A stretch of DNA of 39,364 bases from an uncultured Allomuricauda sp. (GTDB taxonomy: Bacteria; Bacteroidota; Bacteroidia; Flavobacteriales; Flavobacteriaceae): the NCBI GenBank assembly GCA_937899065.1, contig CALBPG010000180.1, forward strand, positions 1-39,364, given 5' to 3'. The notes below the pieces were generated by a model that worked only from the letters and a program-made list of their open reading frames with translations, ran no database searches and was not told the origin of the DNA. The position numbers were made by a program, and so were the translations under genes. Shown here piece by piece: positions 1 to 8,484 of the stretch (the stretch's first letter is position 1; every line of letters starts with the position of its first letter).

Positions 1-68
1 TAATCGCGCAGCATACGGACGACATCCGCAAACTCGAATTGACGTTTGCCCAAATTAATAGTATACCC

Positions 69-1754
69 ATGCGATGGACCCTTAAAGCAAAACCCCTACC
101 CGAAGAAATTGAACAGCTTACAAAAGCCTTGAAGGTCGACCCTCTGATTGCTCAGCTTTTGCTACAACGCGGTATAACCAATTATGATCAGGCAAAAAGG
201 TTTTTTAGGCCCAAATGGGAAGACTTACATGACCCTTTCTTAATGCAGGATATGGATAAGGCCGTATCCAGAATTCAGAAGGCACTTGAAGCGAATGAAA
301 ATATTTTGGTGTATGGCGATTATGACGTCGATGGCACCACATCGGTGGCGTTGTTATCTTCTTATATATCACTTTCCAGTAGCCAAGTCGCCACCTACAT
401 TCCGGACCGATACAAAGAGGGCTATGGGGTTTCTATTCAAGGAATTGATTTTGCCGCCGACAATGATTTCACTTTGATTATTGCATTGGATTGTGGTATC
501 AAAGCCCTGGAACAAGTAGCGTATGCCAAAACCAAGGGGATTGATTTTATCATTTGCGACCATCACCGGCCTGGCCCTGCTTTACCAGAAGCGATTGCCG
601 TTTTGGACCCAAAACGTGAAGATTGTGAATACCCTTACAAGGAACTTTGCGGTTGTGGTGTAGGATTTAAATTGATTCAAGCCCTACATCAGGATAGTCA
701 TCATGATACAGAAGAACTCTATCCTTTTTTGGATTTGGTAGCGACAGCTATTGGAGCGGACATTGTTCCCATTACTGGGGAGAACCGGGTATTGTCCTAT
801 CTGGGACTTCAGGTTATCAATGCGCATCCAAGAGCGGGGTTCCAGGCTATTTTGGAAAATGTAAAGAAGAAACAATTCACGGTAACCGATTTGGTATTCA
901 TTCTGGCCCCTCGCATCAATGCTGCTGGGCGGATGAAACATGGCCAACATGCTGTGGAATTGTTGTTGGAAGAGGATTTGTCCAAAGCCAAGGAAACTGC
1001 TGGGCAGATTGAACAATTCAATAGCGACCGTAGGAATTTGGACAGCCAAATCACCGAGGAGGCACTACAACAAATCCAAACAAATGGCGAAGAAGAACAG
1101 CGAACCACAGTCGTATACGACCCCACTTGGCACAAGGGTGTTATCGGAATCGTAGCCTCAAGATTGACCGAAACCCATTATCGCCCCACATTGGTTTTTA
1201 CCAAAAGTGGAGATAAGCTTGCCGCTTCGGCCCGTTCGGTCAAGGGCTTTGACGTGTACCATGCCTTGGAGGCGTGTGCAGAATACATCGAACAATTTGG
1301 AGGACATAAATATGCCGCGGGCCTCACTTTGGAACCCAATAATTATGACGCCTTCAAACAAAAATTTGAAAACGTTGTATCCGAATCCATTGATCCTAAT
1401 TTGTTGCAACGCGAGCAGCAAATCGATATGGAAATTGAATTCGCCCAGATTACCCCCAAACTTCTCCGAATATTAAAACAGTTCGCGCCCTTTGGCCCTG
1501 GAAATATGACTCCTGTATTTATGGCAAGGGGACTCCAAGATACTGGCTATGGAAAATGCGTTGGGGAAGGCGATAAACATTTAAAGTTATCCATTACCAA
1601 AAATGGAAAAGTTTTCTCTGCTATTGGTTTTGGTTTAGGAAAAATGCTGAATACCGTAAAATCAGGTCGTACTTTTGACGCGGTGTTTTCCCTAGAGGAA
1701 AATGAATGGAACGGAACCACTAGCATTCAGCTAAAACTGAGAGATATTCGATAG
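69..1754 (+). CDS. recJ: Single-stranded-DNA-specific exonuclease RecJ
   Basis: RecJ degrades single-stranded DNA 5' to 3' in recombination and mismatch/base-excision repair. The 561-aa product has the DHH phosphoesterase core: DYDVDGT at residues 84-90, DCG near 141, DHH at 164-166, and the DHHA1 glycine motif GGHKYAAG further on, followed by the C-terminal OB-like region. Length is normal for the family. The frame is open upstream to the window edge and a TTG at 39 is possible, but the ATG at 69 gives the family-typical start MRWTLK and is preferred. It is followed after 5 bp by the MFS gene, so the two are probably co-transcribed. The first 68 bases hold no other gene I can support. Confidence 0.95.
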   Translation: MRWTLKAKPLPEEIEQLTKALKVDPLIAQLLLQRGITNYDQAKRFFRPKWEDLHDPFLMQDMDKAVSRIQKALEANENILVYGDYDVDGTTSVALLSSYISLSSSQVATYIPDRYKEGYGVSIQGIDFAADNDFTLIIALDCGIKALEQVAYAKTKGIDFIICDHHRPGPALPEAIAVLDPKREDCEYPYKELCGCGVGFKLIQALHQDSHHDTEELYPFLDLVATAIGADIVPITGENRVLSYLGLQVINAHPRAGFQAILENVKKKQFTVTDLVFILAPRINAAGRMKHGQHAVELLLEEDLSKAKETAGQIEQFNSDRRNLDSQITEEALQQIQTNGEEEQRTTVVYDPTWHKGVIGIVASRLTETHYRPTLVFTKSGDKLAASARSVKGFDVYHALEACAEYIEQFGGHKYAAGLTLEPNNYDAFKQKFENVVSESIDPNLLQREQQIDMEIEFAQITPKLLRILKQFAPFGPGNMTPVFMARGLQDTGYGKCVGEGDKHLKLSITKNGKVFSAIGFGLGKMLNTVKSGRTFDAVFSLEENEWNGTTSIQLKLRDIR

Positions 1755-1759
1755 CCCCC

Positions 1760-3022
1760 ATGGACCCATACGCAGCCTTACGATATAAAGAGTTTAACAT
1801 CTTTTTGGTGGTGCGTTTTGCGATGGTTTTTGCTTGGTCCATGCAGTTTATTGTCATTGAATGGCAAGTGTACTCAATGACCAAAGACCCTTTGTCCTTA
1901 GGAATTATTGGATTAATCGAAGTGATTCCCGCAGTAGGTATGGCCTTATTTGCGGGCCATTTTGTGGACCAGACTGAAAAACGGAACCTCTTGGTTAAGT
2001 GCATCATGGCTTTTTCAGTAGTCAGCTTAGGGCTGTTTCTCATCAGTGACCCAGACTTGACAAAATCCCTTGCAACTTCCACCATTCTTTATGCAGTGTA
2101 TGCGATGGTGTTTTTAGGGGGAGTGGTTCGTGCTTTTATTGGACCTACCGTTTTTTCGTTGATAGCGCTTTTGGTTCCTAAGAAAATATACCCCAATGCG
2201 GCAACTTGGAGCAGCTCAACTTGGCAAGTAGCGGGCGTTTTGGGACCAACCTTAGCTGGTTTTTCCATTGGATGGATTGGGGTGCATTGGTCCATGTGTA
2301 TCGTTTTTGGATTCTCTTTGTTAGCATTGCTATTTCTACTTCAAATTCCCAGAAAGCCCATTTTGAATCCCAAATTAGGGGAACCTGTGTTGCAAAGTTT
2401 GAAAGACGGATTGCGTTTTGTTTTCAAGACCAAGGCAGTTTTTGGCGCGTTGACTTTGGATATGATAGCCGTTTTATTTGGTGGTGCCGTAGCACTACTA
2501 CCCATTTATGCCCAGGATATTTTGAATGTCGGCTCTGAAGGCTTCGGAATTTTGCGTGCTGCTCCGGCTGTAGGGGCCGCTATTACCATGCTCGGTTCGA
2601 CGCGGTTCCAGCTTCACAAAAATGCAGGACGCAAACTGCTGCTCGCTGTTTTCGCCTTTGGCATCTGTATTATCGTTTTCGGTCTCTCTGAATTATTTTG
2701 GCTTTCTGTGGGAGCCTTGTTCCTGAGTGGGGCTGTTGATGGGGTGTCCATGATTATTCGACAGACTATTTTACAACTGAAAACACCGGATAATATGCGA
2801 GGGAGAGTGGCTTCAGTGAATTCTATATTCGTGGGTTCCTCGAACGAACTTGGTGCCTTTGAAAGCGGCTTGGCCGCAAAATTGCTGGGAACGGTTCCCG
2901 CCGTGGTTTTTGGCGGATGTATGACCTTGTTGACCGTAGGATTGACAGGATGGATATCCCCCAGTTTTCGAAAGTTGGATTTGTCTAAAGATGTAGAAGA
3001 ATCTGAGGCTACCTCAGGATGA
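1760..3022 (+). CDS. MFS transporter (MFS_3 / EntS-like)
   Basis: A 420-aa integral membrane protein with about 12 hydrophobic segments spread evenly over the length and short charged loops. The opening (MDPYAALRYKEFN) and a loop near residue 70 with D-x-x-x-K-R resemble the MFS_3 group that includes the enterobactin exporter EntS and many putative macrolide or multidrug exporters. The substrate cannot be read from sequence. It begins 5 bp after recJ and its last 9 bases overlap the end of the convergent lpxH gene. The family call is firm; efflux is inferred from the subfamily. Confidence 0.85.
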   Translation: MDPYAALRYKEFNIFLVVRFAMVFAWSMQFIVIEWQVYSMTKDPLSLGIIGLIEVIPAVGMALFAGHFVDQTEKRNLLVKCIMAFSVVSLGLFLISDPDLTKSLATSTILYAVYAMVFLGGVVRAFIGPTVFSLIALLVPKKIYPNAATWSSSTWQVAGVLGPTLAGFSIGWIGVHWSMCIVFGFSLLALLFLLQIPRKPILNPKLGEPVLQSLKDGLRFVFKTKAVFGALTLDMIAVLFGGAVALLPIYAQDILNVGSEGFGILRAAPAVGAAITMLGSTRFQLHKNAGRKLLLAVFAFGICIIVFGLSELFWLSVGALFLSGAVDGVSMIIRQTILQLKTPDNMRGRVASVNSIFVGSSNELGAFESGLAAKLLGTVPAVVFGGCMTLLTVGLTGWISPSFRKLDLSKDVEESEATSG

Positions 3023-3790
3023 TTTAGTCTCAAATTTCTCCAAGCTCAAAGCATGGCCATCAAAAATAGCATAGGTGAAGTATGTAATCCAATCCCCTAA
3101 ATTGGTATACCGTGATTTTTCATTGAGTTGAATCTCCAAAGGCAAGTGACGGTGTCCAAAAATGAAATGGTCGTAATGGGTCGTTTCCAATTTTCGCTTC
3201 GCATACAAAACCAACCATTCTTTATCCTCTCCTAAAAATTTGGCATCTGCTTCTCCGGAAATGATTTTGTTGTTCACGGAAAGGTGTTGCGCTAAGCGAA
3301 CTCCTAAATCGGGATGCAGCCATCTAAAAAGCCATTGCGCTAAGGGATTCGTGAACACTTTTTTCATGCGTTTGAATCCTTTGTCCTCCGGCCCGAGGCC
3401 GTCGCCATGTCCAATAAAAAATGAGGTGCCGTTAATCTTGAATTGTTGAGGTTTATGAAAAACGGGAATGTTTAGTTCCTCTTCGAAATAGCCATCCATC
3501 CACAGGTCGTGGTTGCCAACGAAATAATAGATAGGAATTCCCGAATCCGTAAGCTCCGCAAGCTTCCCTAAAGTTCTTGAGAATCCTTTGGGAATTACGG
3601 TCTTGTACTCCATCCAGAAATCGAATAAATCTCCAAGCAGAAAAATGACTCCGGCATCTTCCTTTATGGTATTTAACCAAGAGACAAAGACCTTTTCCCG
3701 AGGCAGACTATCCTTTAAAGTAGGAGCACCAAGATGGTTGTCGCTTGCAAAGTATACCTTTTTACCTGCTTCCAGCTTCAATTCCTTCAT
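3014..3790 (-). CDS. lpxH: UDP-2,3-diacylglucosamine diphosphatase (LpxH-type)
   Basis: A calcineurin-like metallophosphoesterase of 258 aa. All metal-binding blocks are visible: DNH (17-19, the D-x-H motif), GDLFDFW (53-59), GNHD (92-95), GHGD (127-130) and GHRH (212-215). The GDLFDFW and GHGDG blocks are typical of LpxH, which hydrolyses UDP-2,3-diacylglucosamine to lipid X in lipid A synthesis at the cytoplasmic face of the inner membrane. The gene is convergent with the MFS transporter, overlapping it by 9 bp, and lies on the same strand as the crotonase operon upstream. A generic phosphohydrolase is the alternative, but the motif set favours LpxH. Confidence 0.88.
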   Translation of the reverse strand: MKELKLEAGKKVYFASDNHLGAPTLKDSLPREKVFVSWLNTIKEDAGVIFLLGDLFDFWMEYKTVIPKGFSRTLGKLAELTDSGIPIYYFVGNHDLWMDGYFEEELNIPVFHKPQQFKINGTSFFIGHGDGLGPEDKGFKRMKKVFTNPLAQWLFRWLHPDLGVRLAQHLSVNNKIISGEADAKFLGEDKEWLVLYAKRKLETTHYDHFIFGHRHLPLEIQLNEKSRYTNLGDWITYFTYAIFDGHALSLEKFETKSS

Positions 3791-3831
3791 GGTTTAAATA
3801 TAGGGATTGACGAATTTATGCACGATTCGTA

Positions 3832-4260
3832 TTAAAAGTAAATATACCAAAGGTAACTACCACCTAGTACTATCAATGGGGCGGCAACCATGCTCAAAAT
3901 GACACTCCAACGATACAGCCCCCAAAAGGAAATGGTCTTGACATTGGTTTTATCCTTGCTATCGTACACCACTTTCACTTTTTCACCCACTTTGTAGGGT
4001 GCGGGAGAGGATTTAATCGAGCTTTCGAAGGAATGTACCTGCTGTTGTGTATCCTTGAATTCAAAAACAGGCGCATAGGTAGTGCCATCATCACTACGGT
4101 AGGGAATGAGTTGGATGACTGTAGCTTTAGTTCGAATGCCCTTATCTAATAAAAGCTCCGTTTTTTGATATTGTTGATAGGCTTGATATGCCAAAAAAGC
4201 ACCGCCTGAAAATAAGATGAAATAAAAGATTACCCACATCGTCGATTTGTTTTGAAACAT
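3832..4260 (-). CDS. DUF3592-like membrane protein
   Basis: A 142-aa protein with a transmembrane segment near residues 8-26, a central soluble beta-rich part (TKATVIQLIPYRSDDGTTYAP, then a GEKVKVVYD block) and a second hydrophobic segment near residues 118-138. Two membrane anchors flanking such a domain, with Y-x-P-V-F-x-F and the V-x-V-x-Y-D strand, fit the DUF3592 family, whose function is unknown. The ATG at 4260 is chosen because a longer reading to 4317 would run through the small membrane-peptide gene ending at 4265. It is the third gene of a tight run: crotonase, 37-aa peptide, this gene. Confidence 0.75.
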   Translation of the reverse strand: MFQNKSTMWVIFYFILFSGGAFLAYQAYQQYQKTELLLDKGIRTKATVIQLIPYRSDDGTTYAPVFEFKDTQQQVHSFESSIKSSPAPYKVGEKVKVVYDSKDKTNVKTISFWGLYRWSVILSMVAAPLIVLGGSYLWYIYF

Positions 4261-4264
4261 GGAA

Positions 4265-4378
4265 CTACCGTTTGAACTTCCTGCGATTTCGGATTCTTGT
4301 GATAATGTACACCCCAATAACCAGCAGCGCTACCAGAGGAAATACCAAGTCACTGTTGAGTAGGTTTAAGATATCCAT
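4265..4378 (-). CDS. Small single-pass membrane protein (37 aa)
   Basis: An ORF of 37 codons starting ATG (MDILNLLNSD) and ending TAG. It has an acidic N-terminus, one hydrophobic segment of about 17-18 residues (LVFPLVALLVIGVYIIT) and a strongly basic tail (RIRNRRKFKR), a classic single-pass pattern with positive charges on the inside. It starts 6 bp after the crotonase stop and ends 4 bp before the DUF3592-like start, so it fills the gap almost exactly. That spacing, the clean topology and the ATG support a real gene. No family recognised; a membrane partner of the DUF3592-like protein is only a guess. Confidence 0.7.
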   Translation of the reverse strand: MDILNLLNSDLVFPLVALLVIGVYIITRIRNRRKFKR

Positions 4379-4384
4379 GTTTCC

Positions 4385-5152
4385 TTATTTTTTGAATTTG
4401 TCTAAAGCGGCCTTTGTTTCTGGAGAGAGCGCCAAACGCCCGGAAGCGGCTGCTCTTTCCATCAAAAGGTCGTCCCAATGCGATGTACCTTCCCAAAGAA
4501 CACGTTTCATCTCCCTTAGTGCTTTTGGGTTGTAAGAAGCCAATTTTTCCACATGAATTTCCAAAGACTTGTCCATGTCTGAAATGTTTTCAAATACCTT
4601 GGAGAATAGTCCTTTTTCTTTAGCCCAATAGGCACTTTTCCATTCCGCCGGACTCAATGACAATTCAGCCAAGGCAGCTTTTCCTACTTTCCTTTCCACT
4701 GCTGGAGCAATTACCAAGGGCGCTATACCAATGGTTATTTCTGATAGTTTTATGGAAGCCGCTTCGGTAGCATACACGTAATCGCATGCAGCGGCCAATC
4801 CGACCCCGCCCCCGACAGTTTTGCCTTGTACCCTTCCAATAATGGGCTGTTTGCAGTTCCGCATCGCGTTGATAACGTTGGCAAACCCACTGAAAAAAGC
4901 CTTTCCTTCTTCCAGATTGGAAATGGCGACCAGTTCATCAAAAGAAGCGCCTGCACAGAAAGCGCGTTCTCCCTCGGATTTTAGCAGAATCACCGAAACA
5001 TTTTCATTCTTGGATAGGGAATTTAGTTCGTCCGTTAATCGCTGTAATAAAGTAGAAACGAAAGAATTGCTGGCCGGGTGCCCAAATTCAACGGTGGCAA
5101 CTTTATTTTGAATTGAGGTATAAAGACTTCCTTGGATTCTATCCGTAGGCAT
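4385..5152 (-). CDS. Enoyl-CoA hydratase/isomerase family protein (crotonase)
   Basis: A 255-aa crotonase-fold protein. The oxyanion-hole segments are present: AFCAGASF (64-71) and GKTVGGGVGLAAACDY (110-125). The first catalytic Glu of classical enoyl-CoA hydratase (in GGxxE) is replaced by Gly, while a later Glu is kept in LSEITIG (136-142). This pattern is common in methylglutaconyl-CoA-hydratase-like members, so leucine degradation or another acyl-CoA reaction is possible; the exact substrate is not readable. It heads a short minus-strand operon with the 37-aa membrane peptide and the DUF3592-like gene, and lies just downstream of the MATE gene. Confidence 0.85.
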   Translation of the reverse strand: MPTDRIQGSLYTSIQNKVATVEFGHPASNSFVSTLLQRLTDELNSLSKNENVSVILLKSEGERAFCAGASFDELVAISNLEEGKAFFSGFANVINAMRNCKQPIIGRVQGKTVGGGVGLAAACDYVYATEAASIKLSEITIGIAPLVIAPAVERKVGKAALAELSLSPAEWKSAYWAKEKGLFSKVFENISDMDKSLEIHVEKLASYNPKALREMKRVLWEGTSHWDDLLMERAAASGRLALSPETKAALDKFKK

Positions 5153-5173
5153 GTGATAACATTTTACCCAAAA

Positions 5174-6517
5174 TTAAGGGTTTTGCACGAGGGGCTTGAA
5201 TTTTTGTCTAAAGCGAACTACTAGCGCCAACCCTCGGATAAGCATCCAAACAATAAATGCAATCCAGATAGCATGGAATCCCCACCCCATGTATTTTCCG
5301 AAATATAAAGTTGGAATAAATCCTAAAAAAGTCGCGGTAAGTAGTACATTTCGGAGATATTTCATCTCCCCTAAACCCTTGAACAAACCATCCAACACAA
5401 AGGCTAGGGTATTCATGGGCAATCCAAGGATGACCAAAAAGAACACCCCATAAAAAGTGCTCAATACCATTTCTTCGTTCGAAAACAATCGTCCCAACGG
5501 ATAGTAAAAAATGAATCCAAAGAGCATCAACACCAAACTGACCACCAATCCATATCGCACAATTTTTTTGGCTAATTTCCAGAGGTTGGGATAATCTTTG
5601 GCACCCAATAGTTTTCCTCCTAAACTATTTCCTGCAGCGCCATATCCGTCAATAAAGAACGCTGCAAATAACCACAGATTGATGGCAATGGTATGCGCTC
5701 CAATGAATTTATCTCCCAGGGAAGTGGCTTCCCGAACGGCAATAATCAAGGCTGCATTTAACGCTAAAGCCCGGACAAAAAGATTGAGGCTCATGGTAAT
5801 CAAGCGGGTCAATTCTTTGTTCAATGGAAAAACCAAACGTAGGCGGATATTAGTTTTTTTGGCAAGAAGGAAGCCCACCAAGATAGCCATTACAGCCTGC
5901 GAAATTAAACTGGCCCATGCGGCACCTCTGAGATACATCGGTTCTATGATTCCGTCAATACCGTAGACTAGAGCAAAATCCAGCAGGATATTTAATACGG
6001 CTCCAATGAGCGCAATAATCATAGGGTAGTAGGTATTTTGCAACCCTCGAAAAATGCCAAAAACGGCGAAGGTGAATAAGGTAAGCGGGAACCCCCATAC
6101 CCGAATGGAATAGTACGAAACGCATAACTCCAATACCTTGCCCTTGGCTTCGAAAAGTGAAAAAATCCAAGGCATGATAAAGATGGTGGAAAGTAGTAAC
6201 ACCAAACTCAAAAGGATGTTGAAAAAAATAGCTTGGGCAGGAAGATTTTCTACCTCTTTCAGTTTATTTGCCCCGAGATATTGCGAAATGATGGCTGAAA
6301 TAGAACTGCGAGTTTGTCCCAAAACCCAAATCAGCATGGATAAAAAAGAGCCTACAATTCCAGCAGCAGCTAAAGACTCAAGCCCATTTACAGGAATATT
6401 ACCGACAATCGCAGTGTCAGTGATGGACAATAAAGGCTCAGCTATCCCTGAGATGGTTGCAGGGATCGCAAGGCGGTTGATATTTTTCAGATTGACTTCG
6501 GTGAGGGCTTCACTCAT
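5174..6517 (-). CDS. MATE family efflux transporter (DinF-like)
   Basis: A 447-aa membrane protein with about 12 hydrophobic segments in two halves. The N-terminal region (IPATISGIAEPLLSITDTAI, then ISQYLGA) and the repeat-like second half (NAALIIAVREATSLGDKFIGAH) match the MATE/DinF group, which exports drugs or metabolites using H+ or Na+ gradients. Its start overlaps the upstream GNAT gene by 4 bp (ATGA type), indicating translational coupling, so the pump and the acetyltransferase are one operon. The substrate is not predictable. Confidence 0.9.
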   Translation of the reverse strand: MSEALTEVNLKNINRLAIPATISGIAEPLLSITDTAIVGNIPVNGLESLAAAGIVGSFLSMLIWVLGQTRSSISAIISQYLGANKLKEVENLPAQAIFFNILLSLVLLLSTIFIMPWIFSLFEAKGKVLELCVSYYSIRVWGFPLTLFTFAVFGIFRGLQNTYYPMIIALIGAVLNILLDFALVYGIDGIIEPMYLRGAAWASLISQAVMAILVGFLLAKKTNIRLRLVFPLNKELTRLITMSLNLFVRALALNAALIIAVREATSLGDKFIGAHTIAINLWLFAAFFIDGYGAAGNSLGGKLLGAKDYPNLWKLAKKIVRYGLVVSLVLMLFGFIFYYPLGRLFSNEEMVLSTFYGVFFLVILGLPMNTLAFVLDGLFKGLGEMKYLRNVLLTATFLGFIPTLYFGKYMGWGFHAIWIAFIVWMLIRGLALVVRFRQKFKPLVQNP

Positions 6518-7014
6518 AACACCAATTCATAACAATGGAATGGATGTTCGCTTTGCTTTGGAAAAAAGATATCCCCCAACTTCTGGTATCCCCGTTTTTC
6601 GTAAAAACGTTGATTTCTTTCGTTTTGCGAAAACGTATCCAATCTGACGGAAGCGAAGCCCTGATTTTTGGATTGGGTTTCGGCAAACCCCATCATTTCT
6701 TGAGCTAGTCCTTTTCCTTGAAAATCGGGATGGACGCAGACGCGATGGATATAGACATTTTTTTCATTGGGTGTCAACCACGAAATGGGAATGTATTCAT
6801 CATCCATATACGTTGAGATGACAATAGCCCCAGCGACCCTTCCTTCTTTTTCGTTTACATAAAGCTCTTCTCGCTCTAAATCATTTAAAAAGGCTTCTCG
6901 GGTGGGATACTGTTCGTTCCATTGATAGATGCCCAGCGATATCATTTTTCGGGCGCATGCCCTGGTAATCTCCATGATATCATCAATTTCGGATATCTTT
7001 GCGCGTCGCACCAT
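6514..7014 (-). CDS. GNAT family N-acetyltransferase
   Basis: A 166-aa GNAT-fold protein. Motif A is visible as VCVHPDFQGKGLAQEMM, giving the acetyl-CoA pyrophosphate loop (Q-G-K-G-L-A), followed by an NQRFYEKRGYQ segment, the usual C-terminal N-x-x-x-x-x-Y-x-x-x-G-F/Y motif. The substrate is unknown. It overlaps the MATE efflux gene by 4 bp and is probably co-expressed; joint action in detoxification is possible but is inference. It is divergent from the universal stress protein gene, with 54 bp between the starts. Confidence 0.88.
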   Translation of the reverse strand: MVRRAKISEIDDIMEITRACARKMISLGIYQWNEQYPTREAFLNDLEREELYVNEKEGRVAGAIVISTYMDDEYIPISWLTPNEKNVYIHRVCVHPDFQGKGLAQEMMGFAETQSKNQGFASVRLDTFSQNERNQRFYEKRGYQKLGDIFFPKQSEHPFHCYELVL

Positions 7015-7068
7015 AAAAAGGTTTCATTTAAATTGTAAATTTAAGCTATAATCACAACCAATACCGTT

Positions 7069-7866
7069 ATGAACAACATTCTAGTACCCATAGGGGCTTC
7101 GCCTTACGCAAAGGATACGTTACAGTATGCTTTGGACTTCGCTTCACATTTTGGCGCCAAGGTTTTCGTAATGGATGTGATAACCGTAACGGCAACAACA
7201 GGCAATCTCATGAACCTTGAAGGTAAGGTCGTCGAGAGCAGCAAAGAACGCATCAAAGAATTGGTGAATACGGTAGAAACGAATCACGTAGAGGTCAAAA
7301 TCGCTACCTATAAAGGAGATATCATCGATGGCCTTCAAGATATTGACAAGGAGTTGGGTATCGATTTGATTATTATTGCCCCACGAAGCAATGAAATTGA
7401 TGAAGAGTTGTATTTGGGCAACACTTCAGGGCGTATCGTAAAGCAAACCAACATACCTACCTTGATTGTACCCAAGGAAACGGCCTTTACCCCGCCAAAA
7501 CAAATACTTACTGCTTTTGGTTCGGGAATTCTAAAAAGGTCAAGAGTACTGAATCCCTTGGTTTCAATTCGAGACAAATTTAGAGCTGAGGTGAGCTTAC
7601 TTTTGGTAAAACGGTCAGGGTATTCCGAAGATGACCTCCAGATTAATACGGCTTTAATGGATTTAAGTACTAGGGTCACTATTTCCGAAAATGTAACTAC
7701 TTATTTAGGGGTTTTGGAACATTACCAAAGTCAAAATCCAGATTTGCTCTGCGTATTTAGAAAGAAGCGTGGCTTCTTCAAAAAATTGTGGGAGAAAAAC
7801 ACGGTTCCCAAATCTGAGTTTTTTGTTCCGATTCCAGTGTTGATACTTAGTTTCAAAAAAGACTAG
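7069..7866 (+). CDS. Universal stress protein, tandem-domain
   Basis: A 265-aa protein of UspA type. Residues 1-140 form a full domain: start MNNILVPIGASPYAKDTLQYALDFA, the internal LGIDLIIIAPRS strand, and the nucleotide-loop region LGNTSGRIVKQTNIPTLIVPK. Residues about 145-265 look like a second, more diverged domain beginning KQILTAFGSG. Tandem USPs of this size are frequent in Flavobacteriaceae; they bind ATP or act as stress regulators, with no specific reaction known here. The gene is single, divergent from the GNAT-MATE operon, and followed 56 bp later by tRNA-Ala. Confidence 0.88.
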   Translation: MNNILVPIGASPYAKDTLQYALDFASHFGAKVFVMDVITVTATTGNLMNLEGKVVESSKERIKELVNTVETNHVEVKIATYKGDIIDGLQDIDKELGIDLIIIAPRSNEIDEELYLGNTSGRIVKQTNIPTLIVPKETAFTPPKQILTAFGSGILKRSRVLNPLVSIRDKFRAEVSLLLVKRSGYSEDDLQINTALMDLSTRVTISENVTTYLGVLEHYQSQNPDLLCVFRKKRGFFKKLWEKNTVPKSEFFVPIPVLILSFKKD

Positions 7867-7922
7867 CCCGTATTCACATTTTGAAACTTAGGCAAAAAGT
7901 ATTTCCTTTGCCTTCTCTTTTC

Positions 7923-7996
7923 GGGGGATTAGCTCAGTTGGCTAGAGCGCTTGCCTGGCAGGCAAGAGGCCACCGGTTCGAATCCGGTATTCTCCA
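7923..7996 (+). tRNA. tRNA-Ala (anticodon GGC)
   Basis: A complete 74-nt cloverleaf. Acceptor GGGGGAT pairs with ATTCTCC (7989-7995) and includes the G3:U70 wobble that specifies alanine. D stem GCTC/GAGC, anticodon stem CTTGC/GCAAG with loop CTGGCAG and anticodon GGC at 7957-7959, T arm ACCGG-TTCGAAT-CCGGT. The discriminator is A (7996). CCA is not encoded (the next bases are CGT). It is followed by a strong intrinsic terminator, so it is probably a single-gene transcription unit. Confidence 0.97.
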
Positions 7997-8003
7997 CGTT
8001 TGG

Positions 8004-8028
8004 CCCCCGCTACCACGGGGGTTTTTTT
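8004..8028 (+). terminator. Intrinsic terminator after tRNA-Ala
   Basis: A perfect 6-bp stem CCCCCG (8004-8009) / CGGGGG (8016-8021) with a 6-nt loop, followed at once by seven T. It lies 8 bases after the tRNA. Confidence 0.92.
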
Positions 8029-8484
8029 ATTGGAGTTTTTGCAACCCAATTCATTTTCAAATTACCATGCCTTGCTATCATCCATTCCTTCAGAATGATA
8101 ATCATGGACATTCAGAATCTAGAGGAATTAGTAGCCAGTTTTGGTAATGATATTTCGTCATTTCCTCAAGAAAGAAATCAGGTTCTGTTTTCATGAAGTT
8201 TTCCCACCATATTGACTGTGTAGGGAACAAGGAACTCTGAGAAAAATCTTATAGTGAATATTGATATCCGCACCACCTAGATTCTATTACAGACATAATA
8301 TGGTCCGCTTTTTGTGGTTATACACCAGTTCAAGCAAACAATGTTTGCGTAACAAGAATGGACCCCAGTCTTTTTAACAAGAAAGATGAAAGAGGGTATG
8401 TTTTGTTCGCGCAACCTTTTGAAAAGAGCGGTGTCTTTTTGTTGTTCCCCCATTGAATACAATGACAGCCTTGAGAAACAACCT
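8029..8484 (+). other. Gene-poor stretch, possible gene remnant
   Basis: About 455 bases without a convincing gene. Two short open stretches occur: an ATG ORF of 30 codons at 8104-8196 (MDIQNLEELVASFGND...) and an unbroken frame at 8265-8456 that reads, from an ATG at 8358, MDPSLFNKKDERGYVLFAQP and ends in TGA. The latter has plausible amino-acid composition but no recognisable family. The AraC frame is also open back to an ATG at 8386. I see no terminal repeats or hairpins beyond the tRNA terminator. It could be decayed coding sequence or leader/regulatory DNA for the AraC gene. Confidence 0.4.

Noticed and set aside
1-38. End of an upstream gene
   Set aside because: No frame can be assigned with so few bases; the frame shared with recJ is simply open.
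7951-8196. 81-codon ORF starting within tRNA-Ala
   Set aside because: It begins inside the tRNA and crosses its terminator.
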